Assembly: GCA_016188985.1 (NCBI GenBank)
Contig: JACPGM010000119.1
Span: 1 to 64,000 of the forward strand
Length of the DNA: 64,000 nt
Reading direction: 5' to 3'
Source: Lentisphaerota bacterium
Lineage (GTDB): Bacteria; Verrucomicrobiota; Kiritimatiellia; JAAZAB01
Shown here in pieces: positions 24,264-32,967 of the stretch (positions are counted from its first letter, which is position 1; each line of letters starts with the position of its first letter). Both the position numbers and the translations under genes were made by a program. The notes under the pieces were generated by a model that saw nothing but the letters and a program-made list of their open reading frames with translations, made no database searches and was not told where the DNA came from.

Positions 24264-27074
24264 ATGCATTCAGGAATAATCATGGCGCCGGTGCGAGTGA
24301 ATCCGGTCTTGCTTCATCCGCAGGAACAAAGAATACGCCTAGATGGCGAATGGAACTTTCGCCTGGATCCGGAGGACTTGGGAGTAAAGGCACAATGGTT
24401 TAATGAAATCGGACGGCTTACCGATAGAATTCGAGTGCCCGGCTGCTGGCAGGGACAAGGGTTCGGCGGGGATGGAAAAGACACCCTGTGGGACTTTCGC
24501 CTGGAAGCACGCACCTACCGCGCCACTTACCAGGGGACCGGTTGGTATGGGCGAACGTTCCGGCTTCCAGCGGATTGGGCGGGGAAACGTCTTTGTTTAA
24601 ATTTCGGCGGCGTACACCCGAGCGCGGAGGTCTGGTTGAACGGAGTCAGGTTGGGGGAGAACCACGCGCCTTTTGTGCCGTTCGGATTCGATGTCACCGC
24701 GATCGTTCACCCTGGCCGGGAAAACTGGCTGTCGGTTCGCGTGCATGAGCAAGGTCGTCCCTTCGGTCTGAGTTACAACTGGCAGGGCAACTGGTCGGGA
24801 TTGTATCGGGGTGTGGAATTCATAACCACCGGCGCATCTTTCCTGCAGCAAGTGAAAATCTATCCGGAGGTTGATCGGCAGGTGGTGCGCTGCCAGGTCG
24901 AGGTGGGGGGTGACCGTCTGGCAACCGGGTCTTTGCGTCTGCGGCTCTCTACCCAGGCCATTGGCCCACAGTCGCCGGCAATTTCGCATGAAATCGAAAT
25001 TACGACTCCGGCCGTTGAACATGAAATCGCGATCCCTTCGCCCCGTCTGTGGAGCCCTGACGCGCCCAACCTCTACCGCGTAGATATTGTGCTGCTGCGC
25101 GGGAATGAGGTGCTGGATGCGATGAGCGAACGGGTTGGTTTCGTCAAGCTTTCCACGGAGGGCCACCGATTCCTGATCAATTGCCAGCCGTACTATATGC
25201 GGGGCTCGGGTGATTTCCAGGCCCATCCGGAGACCGGATGTCCTGATACCGACCGTGAGCGTTGGCGTCGGAAACTGAAGACCTTACGGGCCTACGGGTA
25301 CAATTACGTTCGTTGTCAATCATATGTTCCGGCGCCGGAATACCTTGACGTGGCCGACGAGGTGGGGTTGCTGGTCCAGAGCGAGATGGGCATGCTGGGC
25401 GCGTGGGGCGGCCATACCACATGGCACGTCTATGCCTGGCCGCCGCCCCTGCCATCCTATCGTGAAGTCATCAGGAACCAGTGGAACCGAGTTGTCCTGC
25501 GCGATGTAAACCATCCTTCCGCCAATCTCTATTGTATGAGCAACGAGCTGGGTTCGCTATGTTCTTTTCCACGCACGGCCTGGCAGTGTTACCGCGAAAC
25601 CAAGGCGATCAAACCGACCGCTTTAGTCATCTGGACTGACGGCGGACATGACGAAAACCTGCCGGGTGATTATATCAATGTCTTTGCCAGCGGCCCCTCG
25701 GGCAAGACGAGCGAGCTGTGGGAAAAATATGCAAAGTCGGGCAAGCCCATTATTCAGCACGAATTTGCCTGGTGGAGTTCGTTCCCGGATGTGCGGATCA
25801 TGAGCAAGTATTCGGGGGGCGTGCGGCCTTATGCGGCGGAAATTGCCCGGGAGGCCGCCACGCGCCAAGGTTTGGCCCACTTGCTTCCACAATTCGCGGA
25901 GAACAGCCAGCGCCTGCAATTGCTCGAGGCCAAAGCCAAATTGGAGAACTGCCGCCGCGATATTCCGCAACTTGCCGGTATTTGTCATTTCACCGCCATG
26001 GATTTTAATCCCTCGCCACAGGGGATCATTGACGAGTTTTACGAGCGCAAATTGATTGACCCGGCCGATTGGCTCAAGACCAATGGAGATACGATCGTCA
26101 TGACCAGCCTTGCGTTCGATGACCGGCTGGTGTGCGCCGGAGATGAATTCAAGTGTAAGTTCTTTGTCTCCGATTTTTCTCATTCGCCGCTGGTGGCCCC
26201 CACGCTGGCCTGGCGGCTCGCGGCGGGCGCCGACACACTGGTTGCCGGGAAACTCAACTACGCACACCAGGCTTACGGCACGTGTCCGGTTGGCGAGGCA
26301 AATATCACAGTACCGTCCGTAACCCACCCAACGGCCGTCAGTCTGGAAGCCGTGCTTAGCGAGGGGAAGCGCATTGTCACCAACTCCTGGAATATCTGGC
26401 TCTTCCCGCGCGAAGCCGCATTGCCGAAGACGACGTTGTGCTATGGCACTCCCGAACATACCTGGCTGAAGGATTGGCGCAGTCTGCCCGGGGTTACGGC
26501 GCAAAAACTGGTTCAAAGCGCAACACGGGTGGTGTTGAGCGAACAGCTTGACGACCCCCTGATTGCCTTCATGCGTGCTGGCGGCCGGGTCATTCTGGCG
26601 GCCGGCGAAGGACTGGTTCGCCCGCATGCGCCGCTTTTTGGATACGTGAAATATTTCTTCACACCGCCGGCCAACTATCCGCCCTACGAGGATGGACAAA
26701 ACGGCACAATCATCCGCAAGCATCCCATGCTCGGCGATTTTCCGCACGCTGGTTTTGCGGACTTTCAATTTTTCCGGCTCATGGAAGAGGCGCCACCCAT
26801 TGACCTGCAGCCGCTGGATTTGGCGGAGGGCGAACCGGTCATCCGGGTAATTCATCGCTACCCCGTGTGTCACCCGCTGGCCTATCTGCTGGAGCGATCC
26901 ATGGGCACTGGTGGACTGATTTTATGCGCGCTACAGTTGAACCCAGCCTGGCCGGAAGCCCGCTACCTGCTTGCCCAGCTCTGTGCGTATGCGGACGGCA
27001 GGCAGTTCCAGCCGGCAGCGCCATTATCGGCTCAGGCCCTGGCATCTATAAAATCTGGCACCTTACCGCCTTAA
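24264..27074 (+). CDS. Glycoside hydrolase family 2 protein
   Basis: The 936-residue enzyme has the GH2 order: an N-terminal jelly-roll sugar-binding domain (LDGEWNFRLDPEDLG ... GWYGRTFRLPADWAGKRLCLNFGGV), an immunoglobulin-like domain near 210-300, and a TIM barrel from about 300. The acid/base glutamate is E428 in CMSNELGS and the nucleophile is probably E500 in IQHEFAW. About 350 residues of extra C-terminal beta domains follow. No signal peptide is visible. It should hydrolyse a beta-linked glycoside (galactoside, glucuronide or mannoside not decidable). An alternative ATG at 24282 has AGGA in front of it. The next gene encodes a UroD-family protein. Confidence 0.9.
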   Translation: MHSGIIMAPVRVNPVLLHPQEQRIRLDGEWNFRLDPEDLGVKAQWFNEIGRLTDRIRVPGCWQGQGFGGDGKDTLWDFRLEARTYRATYQGTGWYGRTFRLPADWAGKRLCLNFGGVHPSAEVWLNGVRLGENHAPFVPFGFDVTAIVHPGRENWLSVRVHEQGRPFGLSYNWQGNWSGLYRGVEFITTGASFLQQVKIYPEVDRQVVRCQVEVGGDRLATGSLRLRLSTQAIGPQSPAISHEIEITTPAVEHEIAIPSPRLWSPDAPNLYRVDIVLLRGNEVLDAMSERVGFVKLSTEGHRFLINCQPYYMRGSGDFQAHPETGCPDTDRERWRRKLKTLRAYGYNYVRCQSYVPAPEYLDVADEVGLLVQSEMGMLGAWGGHTTWHVYAWPPPLPSYREVIRNQWNRVVLRDVNHPSANLYCMSNELGSLCSFPRTAWQCYRETKAIKPTALVIWTDGGHDENLPGDYINVFASGPSGKTSELWEKYAKSGKPIIQHEFAWWSSFPDVRIMSKYSGGVRPYAAEIAREAATRQGLAHLLPQFAENSQRLQLLEAKAKLENCRRDIPQLAGICHFTAMDFNPSPQGIIDEFYERKLIDPADWLKTNGDTIVMTSLAFDDRLVCAGDEFKCKFFVSDFSHSPLVAPTLAWRLAAGADTLVAGKLNYAHQAYGTCPVGEANITVPSVTHPTAVSLEAVLSEGKRIVTNSWNIWLFPREAALPKTTLCYGTPEHTWLKDWRSLPGVTAQKLVQSATRVVLSEQLDDPLIAFMRAGGRVILAAGEGLVRPHAPLFGYVKYFFTPPANYPPYEDGQNGTIIRKHPMLGDFPHAGFADFQFFRLMEEAPPIDLQPLDLAEGEPVIRVIHRYPVCHPLAYLLERSMGTGGLILCALQLNPAWPEARYLLAQLCAYADGRQFQPAAPLSAQALASIKSGTLPP

Positions 27075-27150
27075 CACCCCACGTCAACCAGTAGCCCAGT
27101 GTAGCACTGGCTACTGGCTGGCAGGCCGGAAACAGATGGGAGGAGGAAGC

Positions 27151-28275
27151 ATGAATTCCCGCGAAAGGTTCCTGGCCTGCCACCGTTTCCAGGCCGTTGA
27201 CCATGTGCCGTTTGTGGAGATTGCCATGTGGGAGCAGACCATCGTGCGCTGGCACAAGGAGGGCATGCCGCAGGACGTTGACACGAGCTTCGTCCTCAAT
27301 GGCAACGAATACTTCGGTTTCGAACGCTGGGAGTACCTGCCGCTAAATGTTGGCATGGTTCCCACCTTTGAGCACCAGGTCATTGAGGAAGACGAGCACC
27401 TCGTTCTTTTCCGGGGAAAGGACGGTATCGTGCACCGCGCCTTGAAAGACGGGATGGTCGGCAGCACCCGCGCTTCCATGGATCAATACCTTAGCTTTCC
27501 CGTTACCGACCGTATCAGCTTCCTGGAAATAAAAAAGCGCTACAACGCCAAGTCCCCGATCCGTTATCCGCACTGGTGGCCGGACCAGGTCCGCTGCTAC
27601 CAACTCCGCGACTATCCGCTGGCCCTGACGGGCATTGGCGGCTTCGGCCTCTACAGCATGCTGCGCAACTGGCTGGGCACGGAAAACGCCTGCACGCTCT
27701 TCTACGACAATCCCGCGCTCGCCGAAGAGATGCTGGATTTCCTGACCGATTTTTTCATCGAATTGACCACCCGGGCGCTACGCGAGGTGGAAGTGGACTG
27801 GTACAATTACTTCGAGGATTTCGCCTTCAAGACCGCGCCGCTCATCTCGCCGGCCATTTACCGGCAGTTCCTGCTGCCACGCTACCGCCGAATCAACGCG
27901 CACCTCCAGCGGCACGGCGTGGACATCATCAGTCTGGACAGCGACGGCAATATCGAAGCGCTGCTGCCGCTGATCGTCGAGGCGGGCATCAACCAGATCT
28001 GCCCGCTGGAACAGGCCGCCGGCATGGACGCCCTCAAAATCCGCAAGCAATACGGCAGCGCCTTGGCCATGCTGGGCGGCATTGATAAGCGTGAACTTGC
28101 CAAGGGCCAGCGCGAGATCGGGCGCGAGCTGCTGCGGCAGGTGCCCACCCTGCTTGAAACCGGCGGCTACATCCCGACCGTTGACCATGCCATCCCGCCC
28201 GACGTATCCTATCAAAACTTTCTGTACTACTTAGACATCAAAACCAAGATTCTGCAAGGCCACTATGGGGCCTGA
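27151..28275 (+). CDS. Uroporphyrinogen decarboxylase-family protein (methyltransferase type)
   Basis: The 374-residue protein starts at the ATG at 27151, behind GGAGGAGG. It has the URO-D fold as used in MtaA/CmuA-like corrinoid methyltransferases and in the large uncharacterised UroD-like family found beside glycoside hydrolases in Lentisphaerae and Verrucomicrobia: NSRERFLACHRFQAVDHVPF at the start, DIISLDSDGNIEALLPLIVEAG in the middle, and CPLEQAAGMDALKIR, LAMLGGIDKREL and YIPTVDHAIPPDVSYQNF at the end. It is unlikely to be the haem enzyme HemE. Co-location with GH2 suggests a role in catabolism of a methylated substrate, which is inference. Confidence 0.85.
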   Translation: MNSRERFLACHRFQAVDHVPFVEIAMWEQTIVRWHKEGMPQDVDTSFVLNGNEYFGFERWEYLPLNVGMVPTFEHQVIEEDEHLVLFRGKDGIVHRALKDGMVGSTRASMDQYLSFPVTDRISFLEIKKRYNAKSPIRYPHWWPDQVRCYQLRDYPLALTGIGGFGLYSMLRNWLGTENACTLFYDNPALAEEMLDFLTDFFIELTTRALREVEVDWYNYFEDFAFKTAPLISPAIYRQFLLPRYRRINAHLQRHGVDIISLDSDGNIEALLPLIVEAGINQICPLEQAAGMDALKIRKQYGSALAMLGGIDKRELAKGQREIGRELLRQVPTLLETGGYIPTVDHAIPPDVSYQNFLYYLDIKTKILQGHYGA

Positions 28276-28499
28276 GCAGAACGGCTCGGTACTGTTAAAA
28301 GTTACCTTGAGAAGATGGTGGTGGCAGGAGCAGCCGACAAGGCTGCGAGCCACAGAAATCTGGTCACACTTAAAGATTAAAGTTTTATAAATATAAGATT
28401 AGATGAAGTTAGTGATAAGCGAATTTTCGATGCTCAGGAAAAAGCCGTGCCGGCTCCGTTCTTGACAACCATGACGATTTTTTACCAGATTACCGGCCT

Positions 28500-28907
28500 A
28501 TGGCAAAAACGGAACAGGCGACGAGCAAGCAAAGCATTAAAATCAGTTGCCCGGGCTGCGGCCAGGACACGCTGCTCAAGCGTGAGAGCATCTACGAGGG
28601 ATTCAAGCGCGTGGGCGAAAAGCTTTCCTGCGCCGTCTGCGGCCATGTCTTTTCTGATGAGGCGGCGGTTCCATTCAAGGTTAAGAAATCCATGCCCGGC
28701 TTTACGCACGGGGACCTGCCGCGGCCAAGCAAGGTGTTTGGCGAGCAGGAAGTGAGCGCTACGGTCGGCCGGCTTTGCCGCCATTGCGCTCATTACATCG
28801 TCAATCCTTTTCTCCAGCGTTGCGGCCGCTCCAACCGGGAAGTAGAAGCCACGGACACCTGCGAAGAGTTCACGCCCAAACCAAACCCTGTGGTTCAAAG
28901 CTCCTAA
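28500..28907 (+). CDS. Zinc-ribbon protein of unknown function
   Basis: The 135-residue cytoplasmic protein has two paired-cysteine sites. One is a ribbon in the first half (SCPGCGQD about 16-23, SCAVCGHVF about 43-51). The second is in the last third (CRHCAHYIVNPFLQRCG, with a further CEEF near the end). Proteins with this layout are common but uncharacterised in this phylum. The TAA stop is part of an E4 hairpin that begins at 28904. I cannot assign a role. Confidence 0.75.
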   Translation: MAKTEQATSKQSIKISCPGCGQDTLLKRESIYEGFKRVGEKLSCAVCGHVFSDEAAVPFKVKKSMPGFTHGDLPRPSKVFGEQEVSATVGRLCRHCAHYIVNPFLQRCGRSNREVEATDTCEEFTPKPNPVVQSS

Positions 28908-28930
28908 GGCGGGCTTGTGACCGCAACCCC
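28904..28930 (+). repeat. E4 hairpin carrying the stop of the zinc-ribbon gene
   Basis: CTAAGGCGGGCTTGTGACCG and the following CAACCCC match the family found at 18061-18089, 17721-17744, 45720-45746 and 58457-58482. The TAA at 28905-28907 is the stop codon. Confidence 0.7.
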
Positions 28931-29308
28931 CTCGTGGCCACGCCAAGAGCGTGGCAAGCGCGTTTATCCCGCGCCGCGCGGGGTGGTAAGCCAAACAAGA
29001 CAAGTCTCACCACGGAGACACGGAGGCACAGAGGAAGATGTTCTCCGCACGTGTTCTCTTCCGACCAACCGTTGCGCGCATTTGGCGCAGGGCGCTGCGC
29101 CCTACGCCAAATGCGCGCAACACTCCTGTGGGGAGCTGGAAGAGATTAAGGAGACGAAGTCATACTCCGTGTCTCTGTGTCTCCGTGGTGTCCTCCATAG
29201 GCGGATCCGCCTTCGGCGGAAATCCCATATTGCTTTAACAATATCTTGTTTGTTATCTTACACGCAAAAACGTGTATCTTTACGAAAAATACTCTAATAC
29301 CCACGCCC
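28908..29308. other. 400 bp gene-free region upstream of cbiM
   Basis: It holds a GTGGCCACGCC/GCGTGGC hairpin (about 28932-28957), the large CACCACGG inverted-repeat element described next, and an E3-type GGCGGATCCGCC word at 29199-29210. Near 29258-29292 there are two small palindromes close to the cbiM start (ACACG-CAAAAA-CGTGT, and GTATCTTTACGAAAAATAC), which could be a regulator site. I see no cobalamin riboswitch. Confidence 0.5.
29010..29192. repeat. CACCACGGAGACAC inverted-repeat element with a nested 51 bp palindrome
   Basis: The outer arms are CACCACGGAGACACGGAGG at the left and a complementary CTCTGTGTCTCCGTGGTG at the right. Between them 29071-29121 is a near-perfect palindrome with 24-base arms (GTTGCGCGCATTTGGCGCAG... 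against its complement, one mismatch). No protein is encoded. Confidence 0.75.
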
Positions 29309-30253
29309 ATGCACATTCCTGATGGCTTTTTAGACGCCAAGACTCTCGCGCTCAGCGGGGCTCTCGCTCTCGGCGCCCTGGCGCTGGCCGTGCGGACCGC
29401 CCAGCGCAACCTGCCGCCGCGCCGCGTGCCGTTGATCGGAATTACCGCCGCCTTTGTTTTCGCCGCGCAAATGCTTAATTTCCCGGTGGCCGGCGGCACT
29501 TCCGGTCATTTGCTGGGCGGGGTTCTGGCTGCGACCATGGTAGGCCCGAGCGCGGCCGTTCTGGTAATTACGTGTGTCTTAATTATCCAAGCATTTCTTT
29601 TTGCCGATGGCGGCATCCTGGCGCTGGGCGCCAATGTTTTTAACATGGCCATCGTGGGAACCATTGGCGGATACGGCATCTATTGGCTGGTTCGACGAGT
29701 AGCCTCAGGACTGCGCGGCCAACTGATGGCCGCCGCTTTTGCCGCCTGGTGTTCGGTGGTGCTCGCCGCCGGCAGTTGCGCCGCGCAACTGGCGTTTTCC
29801 GGGACGGTAGCCTGGACCCTCGTGCTCCCCGTCATGACCGGCATCCACATGCTTATCGGCATCGGCGAATCCTTGATCACCGCCCTGGTGTTGCTGGCCG
29901 TCGCGCGGACCAGGCCGGAACTTTTGACGGAGATTGCCGACGGCCATAAAGGCCTCCTATGGGAACGATTGGCCTTCGGCCTGCTGATTGCCCTGGGCTT
30001 GGCGGTCTTCGCGGCGCCCTTCGCTTCCCGCAAGCCTGATGGCCTGGAATATGTTGCCCAGGTTCAGCGGTTTGAACACAAGGCCGTCGAAAAAAACATC
30101 GTGCCGGCTCCCCTGCCCGACTATACAATTCGCGGAATCAGTTCGCCGGGTATGGCAACCGCCCTGGCGGGCGGAATAGGGACGGTATTGATGTTCGGCT
30201 TTGCCTTTTTACTGGCACGCGCCCTTTTGCAAAACAAATCCCATGCATCATGA
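29309..30253 (+). CDS. cbiM: Energy-coupling factor Co/Ni transporter S component, CbiM-CbiN fusion
   Basis: The ATG at 29309 begins MHIPDGFLDAKTL, whose N-terminal Met-His-Ile is the metal site of CbiM/NikM, and gives 314 residues. Seven or so membrane helices follow, with AGGTSGHLLGGVLAA and GANVFNMAIVGTIGGY typical of CbiM. The C-terminal part contains the PDGLE motif (KPDGLEYVAQ) and a last membrane helix, as in CbiN/PDGLE proteins, so the S component carries its small partner as a fusion. It imports Co(II) or Ni(II). The metal cannot be decided from sequence. Its stop overlaps the cbiQ start by 11 bases. Confidence 0.93.
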   Translation: MHIPDGFLDAKTLALSGALALGALALAVRTAQRNLPPRRVPLIGITAAFVFAAQMLNFPVAGGTSGHLLGGVLAATMVGPSAAVLVITCVLIIQAFLFADGGILALGANVFNMAIVGTIGGYGIYWLVRRVASGLRGQLMAAAFAAWCSVVLAAGSCAAQLAFSGTVAWTLVLPVMTGIHMLIGIGESLITALVLLAVARTRPELLTEIADGHKGLLWERLAFGLLIALGLAVFAAPFASRKPDGLEYVAQVQRFEHKAVEKNIVPAPLPDYTIRGISSPGMATALAGGIGTVLMFGFAFLLARALLQNKSHAS

Positions 30254-30863
30254 TTTCATTGACCGCTACAGCCGGTTAGACAGCGTCGTGCACCGCCGAG
30301 CGGCCGGCCTCAAGCTCGCCGTGGCGTTGGCATTGCTGCTGGCTATAATTCTCTGGCCGCGTTTGGATAAATCGGGCCTGATCGCCTTTGCGGCGATCGC
30401 GGTTGTGTTGCTCGGCCTGGCAGCCTTGAGCCGAATCCCGCCCGGGTTTCTGGCTACGCGTCTATTGATGCTGGAACCATTCGCGCTGGGCATAGCCTTT
30501 TTGTCCCTCTTTCAGCCGGGCGGCGGCCAGACATTTTTGCTCTTGCTGCTACGCAGCACCTTATGCTTATTCACTGTCTTGCTGCTTACCAATACTATGC
30601 CCTTCGCCGACATCTTGCGGGTGCTCAAGCGGTGCCGCAGCCCAAGCCTGCTCTTGACAACCCTGGCCCTGATGTATCGCTATCTGTTCGTGCTGATTGA
30701 CGAGCTGGAGCGCATGCAGCGCGCCCGCGCCGCGCGCACTTTCCGGGGCGGCCGCTGGCAAACCTGGCGGGCTTTGGCCCTCCTGGCCGGAGAACTGTTC
30801 GTGCGCTCGACCGAGCGCGCCGAGCGCATTTACGCGGCCATGTGCGCCCGGGGTTGGAAGTAA
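30243..30863 (+). CDS. cbiQ: Energy-coupling factor transporter transmembrane protein
   Basis: The 206-residue protein starts at the ATG at 30243, inside the end of cbiM. It has several membrane helices and the two ATPase-coupling motifs of the T component: ELERMQRARAARTFRG (A-R-G-like) and ERAERIYAAMCARGW near the C-terminus. It connects the CbiM substrate subunit to the CbiO ATPase. The ORF is a little short compared with the usual 225-260 residues. Confidence 0.92.
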   Translation: MHHDFIDRYSRLDSVVHRRAAGLKLAVALALLLAIILWPRLDKSGLIAFAAIAVVLLGLAALSRIPPGFLATRLLMLEPFALGIAFLSLFQPGGGQTFLLLLLRSTLCLFTVLLLTNTMPFADILRVLKRCRSPSLLLTTLALMYRYLFVLIDELERMQRARAARTFRGGRWQTWRALALLAGELFVRSTERAERIYAAMCARGWK

Positions 30864-30885
30864 AAACGCTTAAATGAAGGAAGAA

Positions 30886-31011
30886 GTTACTACTCAGCGA
30901 TTACTTTTAACTGCGAAATGCGCGAAATACGCGAAATTTGAATGCAATTTCCTTTCCAATTTTCGCGACTTTCGCGTCTTTCGTAGTTCCATTTCTTGTC
31001 TGAGTAGTTAC
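30886..31011. repeat. Palindromic element E2, copy a
   Basis: A 126 bp element has terminal inverted repeats GTTACTACTCAG (30886-30897) and CTGAGTAGTTAC (31000-31011). An internal inverted repeat of GCGCGAAATACGCGAAA and TTTCGCGACTTTCGCG arms fills the middle. The related copy is 32968-33166. It ends 17 bases before the cbiO ATG. A clear target-site duplication is not visible. Confidence 0.85.
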
Positions 31012-31027
31012 GAAAGAATAAAGCACA

Positions 31028-31780
31028 ATGAGCACAGCGCACCAGGCGATTGAAATCGAGAACTTGAGCTATTGCTATCCGGACAGCTCGCAAGCGCTCC
31101 GGGCCATTTCCTTTTCGGTAGCGGAGGGCGAATGCGTGGGTCTGATCGGCCCCAACGGGGCGGGTAAATCCACCCTGTTGCTGCACCTGAACGGCATTCT
31201 CCCCGAAACCCAGCGTAATGCCGCCCACATACGCATCTTCGCCGAGCCCATCAGCCGCGACAACCTGCCGGCCATCCGCCGCACCGTGGGCGTGCTCTTC
31301 CAGAATCCCGATGATCAGCTTTTTTGTCCTACGGTTTTTGAAGACGTGGCTTTTGGGCCGCGGCAAGCGGGTTTGAGTGAGCCGGAAGTAACGGAAAAAG
31401 TCCGGGTGACGCTCGCGGCCGTCGGCCTGCATGGGTTTGAAAGAAAGTCCCCTCACCATTTGAGCCAAGGCGAGAAACGGCGCGTATGTTTAGCGGGCGT
31501 CCTGGCTTGTGAAGCGCGCGTCCTGGCGCTGGATGAGCCAACCAGCGACCTGGACCCGCGGAACCGCCGCGCATTCACGGCGCTGCTCAAGCCGATCCGC
31601 GCAACAAAAATCATTGCCTCCCACGATTTGAACATGATCGCCGAACTGTGCCAGCGCGTGCTGCTGCTGGATGGCGGCGAGTTGGTGGCCGAAGGACCGG
31701 CCGCCACGCTGCTGGCCAATGAGCCGCTCATGCTGGAGCACGGTCTGGAGCGGGCGCGCGCTTTGCAACCCGGACGCTGA
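31028..31780 (+). CDS. cbiO: Energy-coupling factor transporter ATPase
   Basis: The 250-residue ABC ATPase has Walker A GPNGAGKSTLL, a Q-loop FQNPDDQLF typical of ECF ATPases, signature LSQGEKRRVCLAG, Walker B VLALDEPTSDLD and switch His in IASHDLNM. It powers the CbiM/CbiQ metal importer encoded just upstream. Element E2a occupies the gap between cbiQ and this gene, so its ribosome site is poor (GAAAG) and its expression may differ from cbiMQ. Confidence 0.95.
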   Translation: MSTAHQAIEIENLSYCYPDSSQALRAISFSVAEGECVGLIGPNGAGKSTLLLHLNGILPETQRNAAHIRIFAEPISRDNLPAIRRTVGVLFQNPDDQLFCPTVFEDVAFGPRQAGLSEPEVTEKVRVTLAAVGLHGFERKSPHHLSQGEKRRVCLAGVLACEARVLALDEPTSDLDPRNRRAFTALLKPIRATKIIASHDLNMIAELCQRVLLLDGGELVAEGPAATLLANEPLMLEHGLERARALQPGR

Positions 31781-31832
31781 GCTTCACCAGGAGCGATTCT
31801 TTCTGAACCGTATTTCTTAAGATATTTGGTTT

Positions 31833-31945
31833 GTAGCCGCGTCCGTGAGGACGTGAACTCGTCCTGAAATTCCGGGTAGCCGCGTCCGTGAGGACGTGAA
31901 CTCGTCCTGAAATTCCGGGTAGCCGCGCCCGTGAGGGCGTGGAGC
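31833..31945 (+). repeat. 43 bp tandem repeat, two full units plus a partial third
   Basis: Units at 31833-31875 and 31876-31918 are identical: GTAGCCGCGTCCGTGAGGAC followed by GTGAACTCGTCCTGAAATTCCGG. A third unit diverges after GTAGCCGCG. The core GTAGCCGCGCCCGTGAGGGC also occurs inverted at 34117-34140. This is an intergenic hairpin family (CGTCC/GGACG arms), not a CRISPR array. Confidence 0.85.
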
Positions 31946-32012
31946 GTTCCGGCGGCCACTACATGAATCATGAATCACACTTTTTAAGAAAGCACCCAAA
32001 AAAGGCACAATC

Positions 32013-32933
32013 ATGTCCACTGCTTACCCGGCTTTGGTTCTTCCCGCACGCCGCTGCTCATGGCGCCAAGGCCTGGGCCGCGCCTTGGCAACCGGCCTGG
32101 TTTTCGCGCTAACGAGCATGGGGCAAGCCGGCGGCCTCAAAATTGTCGCCTCATTTTATCCAATTTACATAGCCGCGCTCAACGTGGCCGGGGGCATTAG
32201 CGGGGTTGAAGTCATCAGCCTGACCAAGCCGCTGGCCGGCTGCCTGCATGATTACCAGTTGACACCGCGGGACCTCGTCACCCTGGACCAGGCTGATATT
32301 TTCATCGTTAATGGGGCGGGGATAGAGACTTTTCTGGATAAAGCCCGGCAGCAAGCGCCCAAGGTAAAGCTCATTCAGGCCAGCGAAGGGATTGCTTTAA
32401 TTTCTTCGGCAGGCGCAGTCAATCCGCACGTCTGGGTCAGCATAACCCTGCACATGCGCCAGGTGGAAACTATTTCAACGCATTTAAGCCGCCTGGACCC
32501 GGAGCATGCCGCCGCTTTCCGGCAGAATGCCAGGGAGTATCTGGCCAAATTGGAGGCGCTGCGCGCGGCCATGCACTCAGGCTTGCAGAACATAGCTGAC
32601 CGCAACATTATCACTTTTCACGAAGCTTTTCCCTATTTCGCCCATGAGTTCGGCTTAACTGTAGTTGCGGTGATTGAGCGTGAGCCCGGCGCGGAACCGA
32701 AGGCCAGCGAACTGGCGCAAACAATAACCCTGGTGAAACGTTCGGGGGTCAAAGCCATATTTGCCGAACCCCAGTATTCCGCCGCGGCCGCCGACCTGAT
32801 CGCCCGGGAAACGGGCGCAAGGGTCTATCGGCTCGATCCGATTGTCAGCGGACCGCCGCGGGCTGACGCCTATCTGACCATCATGCAAGAAAACCTGCGC
32901 ACGCTACAGCAGGCGCTTGATGAAAATGATTGA
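32013..32933 (+). CDS. znuA: Metal ABC transporter substrate-binding protein, ZnuA/TroA type
   Basis: The 306-residue cluster 9 solute-binding protein has a signal-like segment (LATGLVFALTSMGQAGG). The mature protein shows KIVASFYPIYIAALNVAGG and three metal-ligand histidines expected for Zn/Mn binding: the His in AGCLHDYQLTP, in VNPHVWV and in FHEAFPYFAHEFGL. The acidic ligand fits FAEPQYS. No histidine-rich loop is visible. It delivers Zn(II) or Mn(II) to the ZnuC/ZnuB-like transporter genes downstream. Zinc is more likely but not proven. Confidence 0.9.
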   Translation: MSTAYPALVLPARRCSWRQGLGRALATGLVFALTSMGQAGGLKIVASFYPIYIAALNVAGGISGVEVISLTKPLAGCLHDYQLTPRDLVTLDQADIFIVNGAGIETFLDKARQQAPKVKLIQASEGIALISSAGAVNPHVWVSITLHMRQVETISTHLSRLDPEHAAAFRQNAREYLAKLEALRAAMHSGLQNIADRNIITFHEAFPYFAHEFGLTVVAVIEREPGAEPKASELAQTITLVKRSGVKAIFAEPQYSAAAADLIARETGARVYRLDPIVSGPPRADAYLTIMQENLRTLQQALDEND

Positions 32934-32967
32934 AAAGCGGCAAAGAATCGCACAATCTTTCCCTTGC

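Noticed and set aside
28908..29308. Cobalamin or metal riboswitch upstream of cbiM
   Set aside because: I looked for the conserved B12-box type sequence and for a NiCo-type four-way junction, and saw only repeat hairpins.
30886..31011. Target-site duplication of element E2a
   Set aside because: GAAGGAAGA on the left and GAAAGAATA on the right match at only seven of nine positions, which is not convincing.
31833..31945. CRISPR array
   Set aside because: Units are contiguous, with no spacers between them, there are fewer than three, and no cas genes are nearby.
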